Positions 33,270 to 39,431 of a stretch of 41,389 bases of DNA are shown here, piece by piece. Made by a program: the position numbers and the translations under genes. The notes below the pieces were generated by a model, which saw only the letters and a program-made list of their open reading frames with translations, was not told the origin of the DNA and ran no database searches. Within the stretch, counting starts at the first letter, position 1. Each line of letters begins with the position of its first letter. Source of the stretch: Labilithrix sp. (lineage in GTDB: Bacteria > Myxococcota_A > Polyangia > Polyangiales > Polyangiaceae). Location: assembly GCA_019637175.1 (NCBI GenBank), contig JAHBWD010000072.1, positions 1-41,389 on the forward strand, given 5' to 3'.

Positions 33270-33275
33270 TACCTT
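33270..33275 (+). promoter_or_regulatory. -10-like TACCTT before the Cys-rich lipoprotein gene
   Basis: TACCTT ends 7 bases before GTG 33283. A strongly AT-rich stretch lies upstream at 33211-33252, flanked by an inverted GAGATA (33208-33213)/TATCTC (33249-33254) pair, which could serve as an UP-like element or operator. Confidence 0.45.
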
Positions 33276-33282
33276 CTCTACC

Positions 33283-34110
33283 GTGAGCCTTGCTTCTTCC
33301 AACGCCGGGGTGCTCGGGATCGCGATCATCTCGATCGTGGCTGCGATGGTGGCGTGCACCGCGCCGCCGCTCTCGCCGCCCGACGAGCTCGACACCGATC
33401 AGCCGAAGCGAAAGCCGCCCACGCAGCAGCAGAACACGACCGAGGTCACGGCGCCCGACGCCGGCGACACCGACGCTGCGTCTGCGTGCGAGACCGTCGG
33501 ACCGAACAACCGTTGCGGCCTCGACCCGCAATGCGGATGCGGAGCGAACGAGACGTGCGACGTCACCACGGTGTCGACGGGCGCGACCTCGTGCGTGACC
33601 GCCGGCGCAGGGACGCTCGGAAGACCGTGCGTGCAGACGGGCGACTGCGTCGCCGGCCTCACGTGCGCGTACGGCGCGTGTCGCCCTTACTGCAAGACGC
33701 CGCGATCGAAGTGCGGCGTCGCGGGGACCGATCTCTGCGTCGAGCGCCTCGACGACAACGAGAAGCCGCTGCCCAACGCCGCCGTCTGCACCATCACGTG
33801 CGATCCGCGCATGCCCTCGGCCGTGTGCGGCACGAACAACTGCGAGTGGTTCCCCGACTTCTACTCGCCGAGCAAGGTCACCGACTGCAACTTCGCCGGC
33901 ACGAGGCCCGCGTTCTCGGTCTGCGACTACAGCTCCGACTGCTTGCCGGGCCACGCGTGCTTCAATCATCCGAGGTTCGGCTACGAGTGCGAGCCGTGGT
34001 GCACGCTCGGCAAGACGCCGAGCGAGTGCAAGTCCGGCTTCACGTGCAAGGACGCGTACGGCGCGAACGCGCCGGTCATCGGAGGCGCGAAGCTCGGGCT
34101 CTGCCAGTAG
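33283..34110 (+). CDS. Cysteine-rich secreted lipoprotein
   Basis: 275 residues from GTG. Lipobox MVAC (C25); a linker with QQQ and Asp/Ala to about residue 67; then a Cys-rich body with repeats such as CGCGANETC, CVQTGDCVAGLTC, CDYSSDCLPGHAC and CKSGFTC. The CxxxxDCxxGxxC form matches the Cys-rich repeats of the lipoprotein at 11437. No enzyme motif is seen. It has its own upstream region of 270 bases with direct repeats and an AT-rich stretch, unusual in this window, which suggests specific regulation. It is not part of the thrS unit 137 bases further on by any visible signal. Confidence 0.83.
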   Translation: MSLASSNAGVLGIAIISIVAAMVACTAPPLSPPDELDTDQPKRKPPTQQQNTTEVTAPDAGDTDAASACETVGPNNRCGLDPQCGCGANETCDVTTVSTGATSCVTAGAGTLGRPCVQTGDCVAGLTCAYGACRPYCKTPRSKCGVAGTDLCVERLDDNEKPLPNAAVCTITCDPRMPSAVCGTNNCEWFPDFYSPSKVTDCNFAGTRPAFSVCDYSSDCLPGHACFNHPRFGYECEPWCTLGKTPSECKSGFTCKDAYGANAPVIGGAKLGLCQ

Positions 34111-34247
34111 CCGAACCTCACGGTGCGGCGAAGGCGTCGACCGCGCGGCGGCCCCTTGCTCTTCCGCGATCTCGTGCGCATCTCACGAGCGCCGCCGGCG
34201 ATCCGTGGGGCGCCGAGCTGTGGTAGCCATGGGCCAGGTTTCTCCAA

Positions 34248-36191
34248 ATGTCCGAAAAAATCTCCGTTCGCGATCTCCTCGTGCAGAAGGGTCTGCTCGC
34301 CGACGACGTCGTCGCCGTTCGTACGGGCGGTCGCGTCGTCGACCTTCACTCTCCCATCGATCCCACGGCGACGTTCGAGGTCATCCGCGCGACGGACAAA
34401 GACGGCATTCAGGTCATCCGCCACTCGACGGCTCACGTCATGGCCGACGCGGTGCAGAAGCTCTTCCCCGGCACGAAGGTGACGATCGGCCCCGCGATCG
34501 AAGACGGCTTCTACTACGACTTCGACAAGCCCGGCGGCGGCTTCACCGAGGAAGATCTCGCGAAGATCGAGAAGACGATGCGCGAGATCGCCAAGAGCGA
34601 CACGCCGTTTCGCCGTGAGGTCGTCTCGCGCAACGAAGCGCTCGCGCTCTTCGAGAAGATGGGCGAGTCGTTCAAGGTCCAGATCATCGAGTCGATCCCC
34701 GAGGGCGAAGAGATCAGCCTCTACCGCCACGGCAAGCACGAGAAGTCTCAAGATCCGAAGAACGAGTGGGTCGACGTCTGCGAGGGCCCGCACGTCCCGC
34801 GCACGGGCATGCTGCGCGCGGTGAAGCTCACGAGCGTCGCGGGCGCCTACTGGCGCGGCGACGAGCGCAACCCGATGCTCCAACGCATCTACGGCACCTC
34901 CTTCCCCAGCAAGGAGGCGCTCGACGAGCACCTCAAGCTGATCGAAGAGGCCAAGGCGCGCGATCATCGCAAGCTCGGCAAGGAGCTCGATCTCTTCTTC
35001 TTCGATCCGGTCGCGCCGGCGATGCCGTTCTTTCTCCCGCGCGGCGCGTACGTCTACAACCGCCTCGTCGAGTACCTGCGCTCGCAGTACGAGGGCGAGG
35101 GGTACGAAGAGGTGATCACGCCGCAGGCGTTCGATCCGAAGCTCTTTCGGACGAGCGGTCACCTCGGCAACTACAACGAGAACATGTACCGGCTGTGGAC
35201 CGAGGATCTCCTCGAAGAGGGAGGCCCCGCGCCCGGCGCTGCCCTGCAGCAAGACAGCTTCGCGCTCAAGCCGATGAACTGCCCGAGCCACTGCGTGATC
35301 TTCGGATCGCGCAAGCGGAGCTACCGCGAGCTGCCCTGGCGCGTCGCCGACTTCGGCCGGCTGCATCGCTACGAGCGCGGCGGCGTCGTGCACGGCCTCT
35401 CGCGCGTGCGCACGTTCTGCCAAGACGACGCGCACATCTTCTGCACCAAGGAGCAGGTGCCCGCCGAGATCGCGAAGTTCTTGAAGTTCTTCTACGGCGT
35501 CTACAAGGCGTTCTCGCTCGAGAAGATCGAGATCCGCCTCGCGACGCGGCCCGAGAAGCGCATCGGCGAAGACGCCGACTGGGACATGAGCGAGCGCGCG
35601 CTCGCCGAAGGCCTCGAGCAGGCGGGGCTGCCGTTCGAGGTCGCGAAGGGCGAAGGCGCCTTCTACGGTCCCAAGCTCGAGTTCCACGTGCAAGACGCGC
35701 TGAAGCGGAGCTGGCAGCTCGGGACGATGCAGTACGATCCCAACCTGCCCGCGCGCTTCGATCTCGCGTACACCGGCGACGACGGCAAAGACCATCGCCC
35801 CGTCATGCTCCACCGCGCGATCTTCGGGACGTTCGAGCGCTTCTTGAGCGTCTACCTCGAGCACTGCGGCGGCAACTTCCCGACCTGGCTCTCGCCGACG
35901 CAGGCGATCATCCTCACGGTGAGCGACAAGAGCGAGGCCTACGGGCGCGACGTGCAGGCGCGCCTCCAGCAGAAGGGCTTCCGCATCGACGCCGACTTCT
36001 CCGGCGACAAGCTCGGCGCCAAGATCCGCACGGCTCGCCTCATGCGCCATCCCTACATGCTCGTCGTCGGCCCGAAAGACGCCGAGTCGGGGAGCGTGTC
36101 GGTGCGCTCGCGCGACAAGGGCGAGCTCGGCGCGATGCCGTTCGATCAGTTCGTCGCGACGCTCGAGGCGGAGAGCAAGCCGCCGCGCTGA
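34248..36191 (+). CDS. thrS: Threonyl-tRNA synthetase
   Basis: 647 residues; charges tRNA-Thr and edits mischarged serine. Order: shortened TGS domain (1-50), editing domain with HSTAHVMADA and CEGPHVPRTG, class II catalytic core with LKPMNCPSHC (zinc Cys), motif 2 RVRTFCQDDAHIF (zinc His) and motif 3 region MLHRAIFGTFERF (zinc His), then the anticodon-binding domain ending near 640. The TGS lacks the usual first strands (no ITLPDG segment). An in-frame stop at 34224-34226 rules out a much longer start. The common MNCPGHM is MNCPSHC here. An insert near LEEGGPAPGAALQQD enlarges the core. Its stop abuts the anti-sigma stop in TGATCA. Confidence 0.97.
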   Translation: MSEKISVRDLLVQKGLLADDVVAVRTGGRVVDLHSPIDPTATFEVIRATDKDGIQVIRHSTAHVMADAVQKLFPGTKVTIGPAIEDGFYYDFDKPGGGFTEEDLAKIEKTMREIAKSDTPFRREVVSRNEALALFEKMGESFKVQIIESIPEGEEISLYRHGKHEKSQDPKNEWVDVCEGPHVPRTGMLRAVKLTSVAGAYWRGDERNPMLQRIYGTSFPSKEALDEHLKLIEEAKARDHRKLGKELDLFFFDPVAPAMPFFLPRGAYVYNRLVEYLRSQYEGEGYEEVITPQAFDPKLFRTSGHLGNYNENMYRLWTEDLLEEGGPAPGAALQQDSFALKPMNCPSHCVIFGSRKRSYRELPWRVADFGRLHRYERGGVVHGLSRVRTFCQDDAHIFCTKEQVPAEIAKFLKFFYGVYKAFSLEKIEIRLATRPEKRIGEDADWDMSERALAEGLEQAGLPFEVAKGEGAFYGPKLEFHVQDALKRSWQLGTMQYDPNLPARFDLAYTGDDGKDHRPVMLHRAIFGTFERFLSVYLEHCGGNFPTWLSPTQAIILTVSDKSEAYGRDVQARLQQKGFRIDADFSGDKLGAKIRTARLMRHPYMLVVGPKDAESGSVSVRSRDKGELGAMPFDQFVATLEAESKPPR

Positions 36192-36395
36192 TCAGCCGTC
36201 TTCGTCGGCGGCCGCCGCGGGATCCTCGTCGCGCAGGCGACGGAGGAGGCTCACCGTCTCCTCGAGCGCGAGGCGCGTGCGCTTGCACGGCGGGCACACG
36301 CGCGAGTGGAGCCACACGTAGCGCGCGTACCAGCCGGTGAGCTCGCCGTCGTGCTGCTCGGAGAGGTGCGCCCTCACGTGCTTGCAGAGGATCAT
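36192..36395 (-). CDS. Small zinc-binding anti-sigma factor (ZAS-like)
   Basis: 67 residues, no membrane helix. It has CKH near the N-terminus and HSRVCPPC (HxxxCxxC) near the middle, the zinc-binding anti-sigma signature, with a helical end (LRRLRDEDP). It directly follows the ECF sigma gene with a 4-base ATGA overlap (36392-36395), the usual arrangement for a sigma and its inhibitor. A soluble ZAS protein with a Cys-bound zinc often senses thiol oxidation, so redox release of the sigma factor is possible; this is inference. The gene would be missed by length filters, but its place and motif are convincing. Confidence 0.8.
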   Translation of the reverse strand: MILCKHVRAHLSEQHDGELTGWYARYVWLHSRVCPPCKRTRLALEETVSLLRRLRDEDPAAAADEDG

Positions 36396-36883
36396 CGTTC
36401 GAGCGCCCTCCGGAGGCGGTGCCGGCCCCGATGCAAGAGGACTCGCAGGTGAGTCGACGTCACGTCCAGAGCGTTACAGACTTCCTCGCGCTCGAGCTCC
36501 TCGACGTCGCAGAGGACGACGGCCATCCGCTCCTGCACGGGGAGATCCTGCAGCGCTCTCTCGATCGTACGCAGCATTCGGCGCTCGTCGATCGCGCGAT
36601 CGGGCGTCCGGCTCGCGGGGGCGATGAGCTCGTCCTCCGCTTCGTCGAGGCTCTCCCAGCGCTTGGCGCGACGGAAGTGGTCGACCACCTTTCGCGACAG
36701 AATCCCCACGAGCCAGGTGCGCAGCGTCGATCGGCCGTCGAAGCTCGCGATCCCGGCGACCGCGCCGAGGAGCGTCTCCTGGACGACGTCGTCGACGGCC
36801 GTGGGATTTCCGATCGATCGGCGGGCGCACGCGCGGAGCATCGGCTCCATCGCACGGATGTCCGCGTCGGTCAGGCCGGCCAT
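36392..36883 (-). CDS. ECF-type RNA polymerase sigma factor
   Basis: 163 residues from ATG 36883. Region 2 holds DDVVQETLLGAVAGIASFDG and TLRTWLVGILSRKVVDHFRR, region 4 LQDLPVQERMAVVLCDVEELEREEVCNALDVTSTHLRVLLHRGRHRLRR segments, separated by a charged linker. There is no region 3 and no extra domain. It directs transcription of a stress or envelope regulon under control of the downstream anti-sigma protein. TTG 36904 in the same frame would add seven residues; neither start has a strong ribosome-binding site. I see no clear autoregulatory GAAC/TCT promoter upstream. Confidence 0.9.
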   Translation of the reverse strand: MAGLTDADIRAMEPMLRACARRSIGNPTAVDDVVQETLLGAVAGIASFDGRSTLRTWLVGILSRKVVDHFRRAKRWESLDEAEDELIAPASRTPDRAIDERRMLRTIERALQDLPVQERMAVVLCDVEELEREEVCNALDVTSTHLRVLLHRGRHRLRRALER

Positions 36884-37005
36884 GGAGGACGCCGATTGAA
36901 CCAAGAGCCGAGGGCGAGGGCAATCGTCAGGGACAATCTTCGATTCGTCGTAACGAGCCGGGCCGACCCGCGACCAAAGGCGAAACCAGCAAGGAGCCTC
37001 AGGTC

Positions 37006-37452
37006 ATGGACTTCGCCCACACGCCCGCGTTCACCGTCTACGCCCTCTTCGCCACGTTCCTCTCGCTCTTGGCGATCACGCTCGACGCCGCGGGCGGCTT
37101 CTCGCGCGCGAGGTCGAAGACCGTGATCAACCCCGAAGACGTCGGAAAGGTCGCCAAGAAGGTCGAGGTCGTCGACGAAGATCCGCCCTCGGTCGCGCGG
37201 ATGATGCGCGCCCACCGCAACGCGCTGGCGAACATCGTCCCCTTCCTCGTCATCGGCCTGCTCTACGTGGCGCTCGGCGCGCCGGCGCCGCTGACGGTCG
37301 GGATCCTCTTCGGGCTCTTCACCTTCGCGCGGCTGGTCCACGCGATCAGCTACGCAGCGAAGGCGCAGCCGTGGCGCACGATCTCGTTCGTGGTCGGTCA
37401 GGGCGTGACCGTGACGCTCGCCGTGCTCGTCGCGCGCGCCGCGCTCGGCTGA
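37006..37452 (+). CDS. MAPEG-family membrane protein, mPGES-1-like
   Basis: 148 residues, four membrane helices. It is close in pattern to microsomal prostaglandin E synthase-1: NPED (42-45), RAHRN (68-72) followed by PFL, then RLVHAISY (H112, Y116) and R124-T125 where mPGES-1 has Arg-Ser. Thus many of the glutathione-contact positions match. The Glu that mPGES-1 carries three residues after RAHRN's Asn is Ala here (A75). The role is likely glutathione-linked detoxification or peroxide/lipid chemistry, not prostaglandin synthesis. AAGGAG lies 9 bases before ATG, a clear ribosome-binding site. It is convergent with the FHA-GAF gene (stops in TGAgaTCA). Confidence 0.88.
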   Translation: MDFAHTPAFTVYALFATFLSLLAITLDAAGGFSRARSKTVINPEDVGKVAKKVEVVDEDPPSVARMMRAHRNALANIVPFLVIGLLYVALGAPAPLTVGILFGLFTFARLVHAISYAAKAQPWRTISFVVGQGVTVTLAVLVARAALG

Positions 37453-37454
37453 GA

Positions 37455-38384
37455 TCAATCGGCGACGATCGAGTCCTGCTCGTTGCGTCGCAGCGCGTCG
37501 CTCTCCATGCCGACGGCCGCGAGGTTGGCGAGCGCGCGGAAGAGCGCGAGATCGTCCGGCTTGAACGCGTCGACCTTCGAGACGCTGTCGGCGTAGAGCA
37601 CGCCGATCGTGCCGCCGCCCGGGTTGATCGGCGCCGCCATCGCGCCCTTGATGCTCGCGTCGTCCTTCGCCTCGCCCGGCAGCGACTTGTCGCGGGAGAC
37701 GTCGGAGAACGACGTCGGGCTCCCGTTGTCGACCACCCAATCGACGACGCGCTTGCTGTAGGGCCGCGGCGCCGCGCCGACGAACGTCTTGATGACCTTC
37801 GGCGTGATCTCGAGCGTCTCGTCGTCGAGCGAGAGCAGCGCGATGCGATCGGCCTCGAGCACCTGAACCGCGAGCACGATGAGCTCGTCGAGCATCTTCT
37901 CGAGCGCGAGCTCACCGACCAAGAGCTCGCTCGCGCGGATGAGGAGGAAGAGCTTGTCTTTGTGACGCTGCGGGTCTTCTTCGACCACGACCGCGGCCGC
38001 GGGAGGCACGCGCGTCGGGCGCTTGCTCGCCGAAGGCTCGGCGCCGAGCGGCGACTGGAGCGTCTGCGCGCCGATCGAGATCTTCGGGCTCCGCGTGGTC
38101 GCGCCCTCGACGAGGAAGGTGATGTCGCCGCAGCGAAAGCTGTCGCCCTCGACCAGATCGGCGTTGGGGACGCGGCGGCCGTTGAAAAAGACGCCGTTCT
38201 TGCTCTGGAGGTCGGAGATGCGGACCTTCTTGCCGTCGTAGGTGAGCTGGGCGTGCTTGCGCGAGAGGCTCTTGTGGACGCAGAAGACGAGGTTGTCCTT
38301 GGTGCGGCCGATCGTGGCCGTCCCGAGCGGCAGCGGGAACGTCTGCTCGTCGGGCAGACCGGGGTTCATCACCAGGGAGAGCAC
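37455..38384 (-). CDS. FHA-GAF domain signalling protein
   Basis: 309 residues, soluble. The FHA domain (about 1-95) has all main positions: GR (26-27), SRKH (41-44), SKNG (61-64) and NG (69-70); it binds phosphothreonine peptides. A linker of about 50 residues leads to a GAF domain (about 145-300) with FSDVSRD, AAPINPGGGTIGVLYAD and a helical start (LLIRASELLVGEL). A natural reader for products of the window's Ser/Thr kinases, though pairing with any of them is inference. GTG 38384 is favoured by TAGTGT six bases upstream; ATG at codon 6 is an alternative. No output domain is attached, so it probably acts by binding. Confidence 0.9.
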   Translation of the reverse strand: MLSLVMNPGLPDEQTFPLPLGTATIGRTKDNLVFCVHKSLSRKHAQLTYDGKKVRISDLQSKNGVFFNGRRVPNADLVEGDSFRCGDITFLVEGATTRSPKISIGAQTLQSPLGAEPSASKRPTRVPPAAAVVVEEDPQRHKDKLFLLIRASELLVGELALEKMLDELIVLAVQVLEADRIALLSLDDETLEITPKVIKTFVGAAPRPYSKRVVDWVVDNGSPTSFSDVSRDKSLPGEAKDDASIKGAMAAPINPGGGTIGVLYADSVSKVDAFKPDDLALFRALANLAAVGMESDALRRNEQDSIVAD

Positions 38385-38390
38385 GCGAGG

Positions 38391-38396
38391 ACACTA
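38391..38396 (-). promoter_or_regulatory. -10-like TAGTGT in front of the FHA-GAF gene
   Basis: TAGTGT (minus strand) ends six bases before GTG 38384, with no Shine-Dalgarno between. It supports GTG as the start and a leaderless transcript. Confidence 0.5.
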
Positions 38397-38627
38397 CCAC
38401 TTCCTGAATTCCCTGCGAAAAGACGACGAAAAGTGTGGAAGAGCGCGGGCTCGGAGCGGCAGGTGCGGCGCCGGCGCGGCCGCCGGCGGCCCGGAAATCA
38501 CGCGGCGACAAACGCCGTCGACCGCATGATTTACGGGCCGCCGGGGTTGACCGGGGGGAGGGTCCCGGACGAGACTGCAGCGTCACCCGGGGGCACTGCC
38601 CGAGGGTTTCTCGTCTTCTCTCTCTCC

Positions 38628-38634
38628 AGGAGGT
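38628..38634 (+). promoter_or_regulatory. Shine-Dalgarno AGGAGGT of infC, unusually far from ATG
   Basis: A perfect AGGAGGT, but 12 bases separate it from ATG 38647, more than the usual 5-9. No in-frame ATT, ATC, GTG or TTG sits closer. The distance may lower or regulate initiation. Confidence 0.7.
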
Positions 38635-38646
38635 CACGGTCACAAC

Positions 38647-39354
38647 ATGTCGATGGGTCGTCCGCGCTTCGATCCGCGCCAGCCGCAGCGCCAGTTCCAG
38701 ATCAGAGTCAATCACCGCATCCGCGTGCCGGAGGTGCGCGTCATCGACGCGAACGGCGAGATGCTCGGTGTGCTCTCCACGCACGAAGCGCTCAGGCGCG
38801 CGCAAGAGCAGGGGCTCGACCTCGTCGAGGTGAACCCCAAGGCCGAGCCGCCGGTGTGCAAGATCCTCGACTTCGGGAAGTACAAGTACGAGGAGAAGAA
38901 GAAGGCGGGCGAGGCCAAGCGCAAGCAGACCGTCGTCCAGATCAAAGAGATCAAGCTCCGCCCGAAGACCGACGATCACGACATCGCGTTCAAGACGAAC
39001 GCGGCGCGTCGCTTCCTCGAGGCCGGCCACAAGGTGAAGATCACGGTGCGCTTCCGCGGCCGCGAGATCACGCACCCCGAGAAGGCGCAGGAGCAGATCA
39101 CGATCATCATCCAGGGCATCGAAGACATCGCGAACGTGGAGACACGCGCGATGATGGAGGCGCGCGCCATGAGCGTGCTCGTCGCGCCGAAGCCCGCGAT
39201 CATGCAGAAGGTCGCGCAGGCGAAGGCCCAGCGCGAGAAGGAGCGCCAGCAGGCCGAGCGCGAAGGCCGCGCGCTGCCCGCCGAGCCCGAGTCGCTCGCC
39301 GACGTCGACGACGATGACGACGACGATGACGACGAGGGCGACGGCGACGAATAA
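38647..39354 (+). CDS. infC: Translation initiation factor IF-3 with acidic C-terminal extension
   Basis: 235 residues against about 180 for most IF-3. The N-domain (to about 85) has INHRIRVPEVRVID-like text (VNHRIRVPEVRVID) and VCKILDFGKYKYE; the C-domain (about 95-180) has IKEIKLRPKTDDHD, FRGREITHPE and an MMEARAMSVLVAPK end. Then comes an extension: a charged helix (AKAQREKERQQAERE) and a run of Asp ending EGDGDE. IF-3 binds the 30S subunit and checks the start codon. In Myxococcus the IF-3 gene is dsg, whose extension is needed for development; the parallel here is by family knowledge. Starts with ATG, not the AUU/AUC found in many infC genes. rpmI and rplT do not follow. Confidence 0.95.
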   Translation: MSMGRPRFDPRQPQRQFQIRVNHRIRVPEVRVIDANGEMLGVLSTHEALRRAQEQGLDLVEVNPKAEPPVCKILDFGKYKYEEKKKAGEAKRKQTVVQIKEIKLRPKTDDHDIAFKTNAARRFLEAGHKVKITVRFRGREITHPEKAQEQITIIIQGIEDIANVETRAMMEARAMSVLVAPKPAIMQKVAQAKAQREKERQQAEREGRALPAEPESLADVDDDDDDDDDEGDGDE

Positions 39355-39375
39355 AAATCGCTCTCGACCGGAACA

Positions 39376-39413
39376 GCGGCGGCGCGGCTTCCTTGGAGGA
39401 GGCGCGCCGCCGC
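39376..39413 (+). terminator. Probable terminator after infC
   Basis: GCGGCGGCGCG (39376-39386) pairs with CGCGCCGCCGC (39403-39413), an 11-bp stem with a 16-base loop, followed by GTCGTTTATA. The T-run is short. The hairpin begins 22 bases after the infC stop, suggesting infC ends its transcript here. Confidence 0.65.
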
Positions 39414-39419
39414 GTCGTT

Positions 39420-39425
39420 TATACT
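39420..39425 (+). promoter_or_regulatory. -10-like TATACT in front of the last gene
   Basis: TATACT ends six bases before ATG 39432, directly after the infC terminator hairpin. Transcription would begin at the A of ATG. The best match to consensus among such boxes in this window. Confidence 0.55.
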
Positions 39426-39431
39426 GATCCA

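Noticed and set aside
33127..33969. Minus-strand open frame through the Cys-rich lipoprotein region
   Set aside because: The plus-strand reading has a lipobox and Cys-rich repeats; the minus frame is Arg/Ala-rich with no start near its less biased end.
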